64,000 nt of DNA from Aristolochia californica (GCA_029961685.1 JARWKL010000008.1:1242501-1306500); one strand, 5' to 3'; positions 26,149-40,514 are shown, counted from the first letter of the stretch. Program-made: numbers and translations. Notes: generated by a model from the letters alone, not told the origin.

Positions 26149-26796
26149 TCATAATCCAGTGTTGGGATTGTTTCCTGCTAGGATGAGAGAGATCTCTAGA
26201 CCTCTGCTAAATGCCTGGTTGAATAAAAGACGTGTTTGGAAGGTCGATATAAAGGGGAACCATGAGCATATTGCAATGGGCACAAAAATGATAATTCCCA
26301 TCCCTGCATCGTACAGGCGAGCAATTGATCGGATGGATTTCCACATCCCAAGCTTCTTTATCAGAGGCTTCCATGCTGCAGCAATCTAAACACCAAACAA
26401 CACAAGTTGATGCATGGTAGCATAGTTTAAAGGGTTAAATAGTATTGACAAGCAGCAAGAAGTACTCACATAAATAATTCCCCATCCTGTAGGCACAAAC
26501 GCAAGGATGCAGGCAAAGATGTCCGGTAAAGAGAGATTAGTTACCACAATTGCAACAACTATACCAGCTAATGCTAGGATGAATGAGACACCTTGGACAA
26601 AGCGCAACACTAGCTGAAAGTTAACCGATGCCTTTTGGCTGAAGGTGAACACCTGATAATTCATAACCAAGACAGAGAGGACTTACACTAAAGAACTAAT
26701 CAACTCATTCCTTGAATATGCAGTTCAGAAATACTACAAACTAACCTTGAAAAGGATTATCAGTACAGCCAGGACAATCCAAGATAGTCCATATAC
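26149..26796 (-). CDS. Callose synthase last three exons
   Basis: Exons 26746-26796, 26470-26652 and 26149-26385, ending in TGA at 26149-26151. They encode the last membrane helices (for example [19 protein letters not shown]) and the [11 protein letters not shown] and [18 protein letters not shown] tail. Confidence 0.94.
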
Positions 26797-29700
26797 CTTC
26801 AAAAGAAAAGTAATTCAAATGAAATCTGTTACAGAATATTACAACTGATTTACACTGCCTCACTACTACAAGCAATTCACAGTATAATATTCTTCCTTTA
26901 TTTTTAATGGCAGAAAAATATTATTGAAAGGTAGTGAACAATTTTTATTTTATTTTTCAATTTTCTATATAAATAATAGTCTACTAAGTTATCAAGAATC
27001 TTTTTGGTAGTTTCTCCTGAGAGACAATAGAATTTAATACAACAGGAGGGAAGTAGTAACATTTGATTAAAATCCTTGTTTGGCTACATGAAAACTATAA
27101 GCAGAACAAATAAATAAGGAGAATCACTGGATAAATGAATCATTCCACCTGCACTTTAGTGCCACAGTTGCATCAAAAGAACCATTTTCTAAGATCAATG
27201 GTAAGGTCAATTGCATTCAAATGACAAATTATATGCATATGTCTACCAGACGAGTGAAGGGAAGAATGTTGTCATCAAAATGATCCTCTGACCATTTCAA
27301 CTTACAAGGATTAGATTCCCTAAATAAAGACAAACACCTGCCACTAGATTGAATCACAGGCACCATCATATACATACGAGATATTTATGTTTTAAAGAAA
27401 AAATACGTATGTATTGATACCCCCAATTTGACATGTCTACCGCAGAAGGGGGAAAGGGAACAAGGTCGACAAGAGAAAGTGGGGCACTCAGGGGCCCACT
27501 TTAGAAGCTCCACCTCGCAACAATGAGACTGTCCTCTAGAGGACAGTTATTTACAATGTCAAGAGGCTGGCCAATACAACCTAAAAGATTAGTCGTTTAA
27601 GTGCGGAAAACCAACCTAATCATGAGAGGTGGACCGGAACCACCTCTGACACCCACCCCGCCCCTTACTGCTCCCTACAGGATTCGAAAGCGGGACGTGC
27701 CGGACTTGGATCTGATATTATGTCAAGAGGCTGACCAATACAACCTAAAAGACTAGTCGTTTAAGTGAGGAAAACCACCGCTCACAAGAGTGGACGGAAC
27801 CACTCTGACACCCACCCCGCCCATTCTCTACCGCCTCTCATGGGATTCGAACGCGGGACGTGGCGTGGCCCAGAACTCAAGATGTCAAGAGGTTGGCCAA
27901 TACAACCTAAACGACTAGTCGTTTAAGTACGGAAAGCCAACCTAATCAAGAGAGGTGGACCGGAACCACCTCTGACATACAAAACAAAAATAAAAGGAGT
28001 TCTGAGGGGAGCAGCAGAAGGAAGAATAGAAGATAGAGTCTAGAGGTTCTAGACCCCCAAAGTCTAGAGAGAATTGGGGTAGTTTGAGCGACTTTGTGGG
28101 TTATGGCTCTTGGACTAACAAAAGGTACACTTGCTTGTTTTCCGATTTCCATCATTTTGGTATCAGAGCAGTTCAGACTTGGGTATGGTGGAGTCGAAAA
28201 TGGAAGGCATAGTAGAATTAGTGCAGAAAAAAATTTCAGGACTAAAGAATAGGGTGGAAGAACTCAAATCCAACATGATGTCGATTTGGGACCTTCTAAT
28301 GGAGGTCCAAGAGGGGATGCGAACTAGAACAAAAGGGAAATTGCTGATCGGAGAGACATCGGCAAATCGCACTAGAAGGTATTACAAGGGAGGGAACAAC
28401 AAGGGAACAAAACATAGAACAGAAGGGAAGAAGAATAGACTTACCGGTTTTTTCTGGAGAAGACCCGTACAGGTGGTTGTCAACAGTGGTCTATTTGGAA
28501 GGGAAAGCTCTGAATTGGTTCTCGATGGTGGAATGACGTGCCTTGATGCACACCTGGTTGCACTTTCGGGCGGTGCTCCTAGCAATTCAAACCCACCTAG
28601 ACATGAGGTTTGTATGAGGTCCTTCTCACACTTCGGCAAGACGACACAGTCACGGAGAACTGGGAGCAGTTTAAACTCCTCTCCGCACCACTGGTCGACA
28701 CTTCTGACGAACTCCTCATGGGAACTTTTATCAAAGGGCTTCTAGAAGACGTCCGAGCCGAATTGTGAGTCAACCAACCCGAGTCGTTACTCGCCCTCAT
28801 GGAAGCCACTGATTTCATTGACCAGCTTAACTTAGTCCTAGACCGCACATGCGACTTTAAGTGGTGTAGACCTAGGATAGTGGGGTTGGGGTGGATTGCG
28901 GCATCGAATGAGATGTCATCGTCCTATATCACACTTGATGCCGAAACCAGCGTAATTTAGTCCCCCTTCCTGCACCCCCCAGCGGCGCTGTTACGAGACA
29001 TGATTATCCGATGCCTCTCCGACGCAGATGCTCAAGCGAAACATGAAAAGGGCTTTGCATCTGCTGCAACGAGAAGTTCTCTCCAGGGCATCTTTGTGGA
29101 CTTCACCAGATGCATGTCATGATCATCTTCGACGAAGATGACGTGCCACAAGACCACAAGGGTGCCTTAGCCACAAACATGGAGCCTCTCATGGACGATC
29201 TTGTGATTATGTCCATGAATGCTACAGTGGAGGGGTCACCTCAAGCAACACTCTCAAGTTATGTGGTTTGATTGTCCAAAGCAACATCATCATCCTCATT
29301 GACAGCGGTGCATCCCATAATTTCATCAATACGAACCTTGGCCGGGAACTGCATCTTCAAGTGGTGCACAACCAACCCTTAGGAGTTACAGTCATTGATT
29401 TGTACCGTCTTAGAGGCGAAGTTATGTCCCCAACCTTGAAATCAATATCCAAGGCCTCAAAATCAAGCAACATTTCCATCTCTTAACCATGGAAGCAACC
29501 AACATGGTCCTTGGGGTGGCCTGACTACAACTACTGGGTGATGTCAGCTTGAATTGGAGCACTCTCTCCATGACCTTTGAGGTTCAGGGAAGGAAAGTAA
29601 AGTTTCAAGGGGAACTCGCATTAGTCAAAGTCGAAGTGTCACTGAAGGTGATGACCAGAATTCTGGAATATGAGGGGCTGAGATGCCACTTGGAATTTCA

Positions 29701-32700
29701 TGGGCTGTCAGGACTGAACGAGGGTCTCTTAGAAGAGGTTTCACCAAAGATCACTGGTCTACTCACTGAATTTCCACAAGTGTTTGAATCAATACCTAGA
29801 CTGCCACCTGCACGACCCTTTGACCATTCCATTCCATTAAAGGCCGGTGAATGGGTTACCCAACATCCGACCGTACCGGTCCTTTTATCAAAATATGAAA
29901 TCGAGAGGATCGTACGAGAGATGTTATCTGATGGGATTATCCAGCCCAGCAACAACCCTTTTTCTAGTCCAGTGCTTTTGGCAAAAAAAAAAAAAGGACG
30001 GGGGATGGCGGTCTTGTGTTGATTACAGAGCCCTCAACAAAATTACTGTAAAGTCAAATTCTATATCCCAACCATTTAGGAGCTCCTGGATGAACAGGAA
30101 GGAGCACAAATCTTTACAATGTTGGACCTCAAATTGGGTATCACCAAATTCAGGTGAAGGACGAAGACAAACCCAAACCAGCATTTCGCATTCATGAAGG
30201 GCACTACGAGTTCTTAATGATGTCTTTCAGCCTCACCAATGCATCCTCTACGTTTCAAGCTTTGATGGATTGAATTTTTCAGCCACACATCTGTAAGTTT
30301 ATACTGGTCTTCTTTGATGACATTATGATTTACAGTCCTGATCATGTAGCACACTTGTCCCTTTTTCGGATCACTCTCCAACTACTAGGGGACAATCACC
30401 TGGTTGTTAATCCCAAGAAATGCTCCTTTGCAAGCACCAGCTGGATTACCTGAGTCATTTTATCTTGGCAAAGGTGTCTCGGTTGATCCTTCCAAAATAA
30501 CTGTCACGCTCCAATGGAAACCACCACCGGATGTCAAGTGCCTCCACAACTTCCTGGACCTTACAGGATATTATTGTTGATTTGTAGAAGACTACAAAAA
30601 AATTGCTGAACCCCTCACCCCATTGCTAAAAAAAGGATGCCTTCCTCTCGACAGAAGATGCCCAGATAATGTTTAACAAGTTGAAGGACGCCATGACCAC
30701 AGTGCCGGTGCTAGCTACGTCGGATTTCTCTAATCAATTCATTTTAGAGACCTGTGCCCTTGGCAAGGAATTGGAGCTGTACTCATGCAGGAAGGGCGCC
30801 CTCTAGCCTAGTTAAGCCGAGCCCTGTCATCTAGGGCCTGCTTGAAATCTGTCTATGAGCGAGAACTCATGGCTGTTGTCTTCGCTGTCCAAAAGTGGCG
30901 ACACTATCTTCTCGGAAGACACTTTATCATCGGCACCAACCAGAAGAGTATGTTTCCTTATGGATCAATGTTTGATGAGAGAGGAGCAATAGACATGGGT
31001 TACAAAGCTCATGTGCTTTGATTTCGAGATACATTACAAACCAAGTGCAGATTATAGGGTTATTGATGCAAAATCTTGCAAGGAAGAATTCATCGACATC
31101 TCAGCTCTCTCTTTGGTGTGTTTCTCCAGTCTTGAAGAAATAAAGCATGAGATCCAAAAAGATGACAGCCTTCACAAAATTCAGCAAGAGTGACTGGTGA
31201 CAACACCATCCACCCTCATTGCAGCATCGTCAAATGCTGCTTGATATACAAAAACAGCTTGGTGCTCCCATCTACTGCAGCTTGTATTCCTCACCTCCTC
31301 TAGGAATTCCTCTCTACCCCTTCCGGAGGATGGTACTATTGCACCTACAGGTGCATTGCCAACGTGGTGTATTGTACAAACCCAAATGAGGCATACAACG
31401 CTTTGTAGCAACCTGCAAGGTCGCCAGCAGAACAAATATAATGCCCTCACACCAGTCTGTTCCAACCACTCCCCATTTCCAGGCAGGTATGGGAGGATAT
31501 CTCCCTCAATTTTCTCGGTGTCTCCCCAAGGCTCAAGGGTTCGACACAATTCCGGTGGTCGATAATAGACTAGCCAAGTACATCCATACACCACCAACCA
31601 GGTAGCATACTTGTTTATCAGTGAAATCATCTGCTTACATGGATTTCCATGGTCCATACTGTCCGATAGAGACTGGGTTTTTATTAGCACTTTTTGGAAG
31701 GAGCTCTTTAAGCAATCAGGCACTCAACTCTGCATGATCTCAGCCTATCACCCATAGACAGATGGACAGACTGTAGTCAACAGATATTTGACCACTTACC
31801 TATGTTGTTTTGTGAGCAGCCACCCTATGCACTGACCCAAATGGACAGCTTGGGCTGAATTCTGGTACAACATCACTTATCATTGAGGAGCTGGCATGAC
31901 ACCCTTCCAAGCTCTTTATGGAAGGGATCCACTGACACTCTTATGCTACTCTATTGGCAAATCTCCATTAGACGAGGTCAATCAGGAGCTCCAAGATCGA
32001 GATTCTATTCTGATCAAACTCAAAGACAACCTGGACAAAGCTCAAGCCCAAATGAAGGCCCATGCTGATGGCAAACACAAGGAAATGCACTTCCAAGTAT
32101 GTGACTTTGTTTACCTCAATGACAAGGTTCTTTCTATCCAGCCAGACAGCATCCTCCATACCCGGCAACTGCAGGATGGTACCTATATAGTGTTAGTCAA
32201 ATGGAAAGATCTCCCGAATTTGAAGCTACATGGGAACCCTGTGCTACTATCCTGTTTCAATTTCCTTCTTTCCATCTTGAGGACAAGTTGCATCTCAACT
32301 GGAGAGGGGGGGGGGGGGGGGAGGGGCCCATTGCAGAAGCTCCACCTGGCAACAGAGGGACTGTCCTCTAGAGGACAGTTAGCTACAAAACAAGAATAAA
32401 AGGGGTTGTGAGGGGAGCAGAAAGAGGAAGAACAAAAGAGAAAGAGGCTGGAGGTTCTAGACCCTCGAAGTCTAGAGAGAATTGGGGTAGTTTGAGCAGC
32501 TCTGTGGTTCTGACTCTTGGACTAACAGCAGGTACGCTCTCTTGTTTTCTGGTTTCCATCAGTATCATATTTATATTATCCTGTATTTGAAAGCATTAAG
32601 AAAAATATTGCTATAAATAATTGCATTCTTTTCAAGATTCTTTTTATACATCGATACATTAAGGGACGTTATTAATGGTTTCCCTTTTATTAAAATTGCA

Positions 32701-35700
32701 CGGGAATCATAATTTGCATATGTTTCAATAGTATAATATTTAACCTTTTTAGAACACAAAGCTTAAGCCTCAATTAACATCATTTGTTCAAACGGTAAAC
32801 ATTATATTAGCAATATAACACTGCTTTGCATGTATCTTGAAATGAACAATTCAAGCATGAGAGCTTTGCTCCTCCTTATTATAAGAGAAGAACAACCACA
32901 AGTAAGCAACTGAAAGAATAATCTCATCATATACATAGTCACACAAATCATGCACTATCATTGAAGAAGACCTACCGTTAAACTAGTATCTGATCCAGTT
33001 GCATGCAGCTTGTACACAACACCGTACTGGAAGATGAAAAATCTTAAGCTCAGAAGAGTCTCTAGTATTCTTCCCCTCAATGTACGGATATGCCCCTGAA
33101 CACCAATCATGTTGAGAAGGAAAAAAATGAAATGATGAACTAAACAAGAGGAGACAATTATCTTCAACAGAAAAGTTCTTCCAAAATGAACAGCAAGAAC
33201 AGTATGCATTTTTTTTTTTTTTATGGAAAAGGATGAAAGAATTTGCAAAAAGAATACCAGTTCCTCATCCCACCAAGCCTCCCAGCTTTCCTCTCCCTTG
33301 ACCCCAATGCCACCTCTGTATAGGAGCCAATTTGTCCAGTCCTTAAAGTCCTCTACAGTCCTGAAGAGGTACAAAAATGACACATTAATCACAACCATTA
33401 CTTAAATTTAGCTTACAAACGACTCGTACAACATCTGAGCAAATGAGCACATACTTCTGCCACTCAAATCCTGAAGCATTGAACAAGTAAGGAGCAAACA
33501 ACCAAGACAAAGCCATGAACCAGCTGCTGATAGTGACAAGGATATAGGACAATGCACCTCCCTCATTATATCCATATGCGAGAAAAACCACCAACAAAAG
33601 TACAATCTCTAGTCTGGAAAACAAGAAGAATTAAGTAAATAGCACTACTTGAACAATTTGCTTGAGGGATTAAGGAAAATAGAAAACCAACCCTTTAACA
33701 AAATGGCTACGGGAGTAAAGCCGGTAGTTCTCTGAAAATTTTATATGACGAACCACAAAACCCCGTCCGGTTGCTTGATACTAGAGATATGCAAGAAAAG
33801 CATTCCATTACTTAAAAATAGCTAACCAATTTTATTTTTTAAAAAACTCAAAAGGAATAAACACTTGCCCGTGCACCACCATGGAGAATTGTTCGGCCAA
33901 AATAGTGAGTCCTTGTGCCCAGAGAAAATGTGAAAAAGACTGAACAAAGCTGAAATTGCATTGTTATAAAACTGACAACTGCCTGCAAGAGGAACGATCT
34001 CATGGGTTAAATGATTCACCAGAGAAGTAATACCAGAGCAAAACATAGAGGAGTTAAAAAGAATGCTGGTTGGTTATAAAAAAGAGAAAAAAAGACAAAC
34101 AAGGAGAAAACAAGGGAAAGAACGGGAAAGAGAGGAGTAGAGGGAGTAATCATCTTATTGAACAAATGACTAGTCACTTTCTGGATAACATCTTACGAAA
34201 AAGACTGCCCAAACGTTCAAGAGAGACTAATTAAGATTCCAAAGCTAATTAAACTTGATTTTGTAAAAAGATGCAGCATAGATCAAAATTACCTAAGTTA
34301 CAATGCATCATGGTTTCCATGTCATTGATACACATCATATGTCATTTTCAAAAAAAAATAAAAAAATGCACCAAGCAACTGATATCATTCTAAAATTTCC
34401 CATTGGGAATTAATAAATTGTTATAGGCTGATACTCAAGTGTTATACCAGTGGTATCAACCATACATGATTTTTTTGGGAACTTGATATAGATGCAGAAA
34501 CCCATCCAACATGAAATCATCAGACACAAACTCAAGATTGGAGAAGAGAGGCTCAACCTAAGTCTAATACTAACTTATGGATGACTCTAAATTGGACATA
34601 GGACTTTTCTCAACACTTGCTCACACATAGGCACACATTATGGCTGTAAACATGTGAAACATTTTGGGTCCAACTCTCAATGGAGACCCATCATACCAGC
34701 TCAAACACCATGAAGAAACACATCCAACTCATAAGCTCAATCTTACAGCAGAGACATATAACCCAAATTCTCATTGTGGATCACTCTCTGTCATGATTCT
34801 CAACATTAACCAATGATGAATATTTTAACCAATAGGTGATATTTGGTCCATCCAGATCCTCTTTACTTCATAGAAGTATGGTGATGCTTTTATAAATGCA
34901 TGCAGCCTAATCTTTATTGATGGAGCTCTTTAAATTCACTTGATATGGTTTAAATCAAAGCTCCATGGAAACCACATGAGCCGCAAGTCAAAAGATTTAA
35001 TGTTCAGAGCACAATGTCATTGAGTATCAGATACAGTTAGCATGCTAATAACAACCGTTCCCATCTTTTTGCTTGTTCCTATAGTGGTAATTATCACTCT
35101 TACCAGTTGATCATTTTTCCACAAAATGGACACTATTATTTTTGGCTTCCCAAACTTTTCAGTTTCATTTGCACCAAGCACAGCAAGCAAAAATGAAGCT
35201 TGTCATAACCCAAGTTCCAACTAAATATTATTTACTTTAGCAGATAACAAAGGGTCCACAGTTGTTTGAAACTAAATGAACACATTGCGATAACATTAAA
35301 ATAGAATAAACATCTGAGAGAAACATGAAATGAAATAGAATTGCAGAAAGGAAAAATAAAGAGATAAAAGGAAAAAGGAGACAAGAGGTTGGTAGTTGTT
35401 GCAAAAGAAAGAGAGTCATGTTAAGGATCACTCGACCCTAATGCTCTCCTAAATCTTCATTAACTAAAGTCTTGGAAAATTACAAAAATGCCCTTCTACT
35501 CCTTTATTGTATATGTAATGTATCTCACATCTATAACAGCATTCTGAGACAGAATAACATCCTCTAAGGAGAGAAGGTTCACAAAAAAAAAAAAAAAACC
35601 TAAATTACTCATACTCAAATAACTAAACTACCTCTTGGATAGTACATTTTAACAAGAAGAAACAGGTATGAGAATGTCAAGAGTATAGATACTATTAATA

Positions 35701-38700
35701 CATTATGCACATAGAGGCCTAGAGTCTACACTTCAAATTAAAAATATCATATCTATAGTTTTCTGAATGGCTAAGGTCACCCTTCAGCAATTTAGGTATT
35801 TTGGCAAAGTAGTATTTCAAATTTAAGTGTCTTGATTTTGAAGAAGATGATTTTTTTTTTTTTTTTGAAATGCAGTGTATATACTATAAAAGAGGGGGAA
35901 GAGAAAAAACAAACCTAGCCAGGAGGGCCTTCCTCCACAACAAGGTGTTGGAGTGAAATACTCGTCTTAGCCTGAATGTCTAATAAATGATTGGCAGAGC
36001 GAAGAATGTTCCAATTACAATTTAAAGAAGAAATTAAATTACAGATTTCTGAATACATATCCCAATGGTGCCACAGAGATCTGATAGATTTTGCACACCG
36101 GTTAATCACAGACTTTGAGTCCCCTTCGATGCAGAGGGGCCCACGAGCCGGTAAGTGATACTTTGATTCTGTTCAACAATCCAGGGAGTTCTACAGTTGT
36201 GGAATTGGAGATGCCAAGAGGGCCCACGAAGGAGAAAAGGAGATAACCATTTACATCGTGAATGACCCCTCCATAACATGCAGGTACCAGGCAACCAAGA
36301 GTGCTTCCATCAAAGTTAAGCTTGAAATGGCCCGTTGGTGGAGGGGCCCAAGTAGCCATGATCGGTGGGTAGGAAGGCAGAGACATCCCAACGACCAACT
36401 GCCAATTTCCTCTGAGGTTAGAGCTGTTGAGGTTTCTGAATTCTTTTTGGATCAGGAGCCAGATAGAAATTATCAAACAGATTTCAACGAGGGAAGATTT
36501 AAATTCGAATTTTCTCCTGTTTCTTTCTTTCCATAAACCCCATATAATATGCCCAATGCAACATGACAGAAGCATTTTTCCAAGCTTTGGGAAACTAGCA
36601 CCAATGATTGAGAGGATAGTGAATGGGAGATTTTGTGCAGCGCAATATTGGAACCCAATTTTATTTAAAAGGTTGGTCCAAACAGTATGGACATAGTGGC
36701 AAGATAAAAGTATGTGATTGGCTGTTTCTGGGGCAATTTGGTAAAAAGGGCAAAAAGGATTTGGGACGGTGGTTCCCTGCCGGATTAGGGAGTCAGATGT
36801 GAGGATTTTATTTTTGTAGGCAATCAAGATAAAGTATTTAGCACGAGGTGGGGCAAGGAGGTTCTAGGTGGAGGCTGTTGGGTGGTTTGGCTGATTTGAG
36901 GTGGGGTTATTAAGGCAATTGTAGGCTGAAGCAGTTGAGAAGATGCCTTCTGTACAAGGTGTCCTGATCAGAGTATTAGGATTAAATCTAGGTTTGGCTG
37001 TGGAGATGCTCGAAAGGATACTAGATGCCAGGATGGCTTCAGAATCTGAGAGGTCTCTTCGGAGATTCAAATTCCAGCCCCCTGTTTCAGACCAAAGATC
37101 TGATATAAGAGGCATCAATATTTCTAGCCAAGACAAAGATAGACTTATAGTTAATGTTGAGGCTGGATTGGCCAGTCCACCAATCGGACCAAAATTTTGT
37201 GGAGATTTCATTGCCAACGTAGCACTTAACAACTTTCTTAAAATCTGGAAGTAGCAAGGATATTTTTTTCCAAGCTGTCAACAAACAGTAGTATCTTCCC
37301 CCCTCAGCCCACCATCCCAAAATCTTGTTGGCTTTGGCAGCAACTAGGGCTCTCCAAATTAGATCAGGAAAAAGATTGAATTTCCAGATACATTTAAGGA
37401 GGAGCAGAATTTGTAGTGGTAGTGTCTCGGACACCAAGCCCGCCACGGGATTTTGGCTTGCAAACCTTTTCCCGTTTTACCAAGTGATACTTTTTCTCAC
37501 CATTCGGTCCTCAAAGAAATCTTCTTTTGATGAGCTCAATTCTGTCTCTAATAGAGGCGGGGCACCGGAACATAGAGATAAAGTAACCAAGGATTCCATG
37601 AAGGCAGGATTTAATGAGGACCAACTTACTAGCTTTAGAGAGGAATTTCACTTTCCAAGATGCCAAGCGACCCTCCAAGTGCTCAATAAAAGGGGGCCAG
37701 AGCACTTCGAGGGTAAACCAGCGGTCAGGGGAAAGCCCAAATAAGTACACAGAGTTATTTCAGTTTTACATCCAAGGTAGTTGGCCATGGAGTTTAAAAG
37801 GTGGGGTTCAATATTAAAACTAGTAATAGATGACTTTGATCAACTTACTTTCCAACAAGATGAGATTTCAAATAGATTGAGCAAGACTTTAATGTGATGA
37901 ATTTGTTTCAAAGAGCCTTCACAGAAGAAGGTCTCATCCGCATATTGTAGGAGGGTGATGTCCTGAGCAAGATCTGGGGATATGGGGCTGAGCCATCCTA
38001 ATCTTTTAGCAAGTCGAACCATGGTTGACAGATGTTCGCCAATAAGGATGAAGATGAGAGGTGACAAAGGGTCTCCCTGTCTGATTCCCCAGGTCTATTG
38101 AAGTACCCATAGGGCTTACCATTGACAAGACCAGAGTAAGATGCAGTGGAAATACAATTTCTCATCCAAAATCTCCACCAGGTGCCGAAACCCATGTCAC
38201 CAAAAAGGTGGTCCATCAACTTCTAATTAACCCGGTCATAAGCTTTTTCGAAATCGAGTTTGAGAACAACTCTTGGTTGAATTGATTTTTTGAAGGAGTC
38301 AAGTAATTCATGGATATTGCGACCTCAAATAAAGGCACTTTGACATGGGTTAATAACACTGGGGAGGATGGCTCTAAGTCGATTGGAGAGAATACAGACT
38401 AAGATTTTGTATGCGCTGGTGGTAAGACTGATGGGTTTGAAATCTTGTGGGTGGGCTGAGTTGGCTTTTTTTGGGATTAGGGCAATGAAGGAAGCCCCAA
38501 TGGATTTATGGGTGAAGCCAACTTGATGGGAGTTATTGACAAAAGCATGGACATCATTTCTGATTGTCCCCAAAGAGTTGGGATAAAATTCACCATTAAA
38601 CTGTTAAGTTGTGGAGCCTAATCAACACCCTACGTAGGGTCGGTATGCGGATCGACCTTCGCGGTAAGTTCGCCGTGGGGGTTGGAAGGGGTGCGGGAAG

Positions 38701-40473
38701 CCCACCTCCCGGGGGTGGGGGGCAAAGCCCCCGCCCGATCCATGATATATTAACTGTTGTTTCATTAAGGGCAGTTTTGGAACTTTACTTTTGTATCGCG
38801 GTTGCCCTAATTTTCTCTTTATAATTGAGGGGCGCCGCTATTAGGGTTTTATCATCACCGAGAAGGAGCTGAAGTTGTAGCCCGAGAGAGGTTAGAGAAA
38901 ACACCTATAAGTGTGTGCGATTTCTCTTGTAAACTATTTCATCTTTATAGTGGATTATTGCATCGGCGGAAAACAGGACGCAATCTCCCCCTGAGCCAAA
39001 CCTGTATAAATCTTGTTGTTTTCATGTTTGCTTTTCTTTTCTTCCGCGATTATTATTATTGCTCTAGTTAGTTTGGAATTAGGGAGTCTAATTCCTAACA
39101 TACACCCGTCTAGGCCTGAGGCTCGGTCCTTTAGCAAGCTAAGATCAACCTCATCAATTTCCTCAGGAGAGAAGGGGCGCTTCAGAACTTCAACTTCTAA
39201 CGCAGAGATACGTTAAAACTCGAGCTGATGAAGAACAAGGCGGTTGAAAGACTCCTCTACATATAGATCTGAAAAAAAAACTTCACAAGAGCATTAGCAA
39301 TGGAGACGCTATCAGTGATCTCCTCGTCTTCATTTCGAAGAGAGGAGATACGGTTAGCTTTCCGACGGGCTAAGGCAATGGCATGGAAGAATTTTGTATT
39401 TCCAACCCCATTGGTCAGCCAACCGAATCTGGCCCGCTGTTTCTAGTGAGTGGTTTTATTCTTTAAGAGATTTGTAAGATCACAATTTAAATGATTTCGG
39501 AGAAAAGTTCAGGGTGCAAAAGTGAAATTTGCTCTTCGAGGAGATCAAGCTTAGAGATGCGGTGCCGGACAGAATCTTTCCCAACTGCAACAACAGCACA
39601 GAGGCTTCGGGCCCATGTACGGATCTTACTCTTTAGGGCTTTGAGCTTGAAAGGGAAGGACCATCTTGGATTTTGGTGGTGGTTAAGATCTTGCCACCAG
39701 TCTTTCAGTTGGGGAGCAAAGGAATCATGACGGAGCCAGGAGTTTTCGAAGTGGAAAGGAGAGTGTCCCCAATTCGGGGGGTGAGTGTTAATTTGGATTG
39801 GCCAATGGTCAGAGCCAACTTTGTTGAGGACTTGGCCTGAAGTGTTGGGGAAGAGATGGAGCCAATCATTATTTGCCAGAAATCGGGCTAATTTGGATAT
39901 GAGGGGGGTTCCAAATGACAAGATTGCCCATTCAGGGTCTGAGTATACCATAGACTCTGAGCAACAGATAAATGAAAATTTTGCGGCTTAGTTTCAGTAA
40001 GGATTACAATGTTAGGTTTACAGTAAAAAATAGCTGCCTTGATGATGTCGCGCTTGGAGCGCGAGCTGATTCCCCTGGCGTTCCAAGAAAGAACTATCAT
40101 GGTAGGGGGATGTTAATAATATCCTCTTTCGAGTAGCAGAAGAGGCCATGGTAATATTTTGAGAACTCCCATGTTAGTTCTAGCATCTTCTACGTCTCAT
40201 GTGGGGGGAATTTGTCCGCATGGAGCAGAATATGTTGCCTCATATTTTCGACCCTCCCTCCGAGAGATAACAGGGAACCTGCCCAGATATTCGGGTCGAG
40301 GAGGGGGGTCCTTCTAGAGTAAGCGAGCGGGAGGGTGGTTTTTTGGATTTTCTGCGGGAGTAGGTGGGAGGATTTGCAGGAATACTCCCCAATGGGGGCC
40401 ACTAGAGGTTTGTTCAAGGTGGGATTCATTGAAGCCAATGGGGTTGGACAAAGAATGGTGGTGTATGGCATGT

Positions 40474-40514
<41 letters not shown>

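Larger units (their letters stand above)
27415..32561 (+). mobile_element. Ty3/gypsy chromovirus-like retrotransposon, degenerate
   Basis: Inserted antisense in the 6.2-kb callose synthase intron. The 5' LTR runs from TGATACCCCC (27415) to CCATCA (28154). The 3' LTR ends with the same CCATCA at 32561, but its first ~70 bases are missing or replaced next to a 16-base G run (32306-32321). GTAT directly flanks both ends (27411-27414, 32562-32565). The primer-binding site TGGTATCAGAGC is at 28158-28169 (initiator tRNA-Met). Gag, protease, RT, RNase H, integrase and a chromodomain-like end follow in gypsy order, with frequent stops. A tandem TRIM splits the 5' LTR. It is old and cannot be active. 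Confidence 0.88.

Noticed and set aside
26159..26389. Plus-strand frame of 76 codons
   Set aside because: Antisense to the last callose synthase exon.
28131..32590. Host genes from the many plus-strand frames in this block
   Set aside because: Protease, RT, RNase H, integrase and chromodomain signatures between LTRs show they are gypsy remnants.
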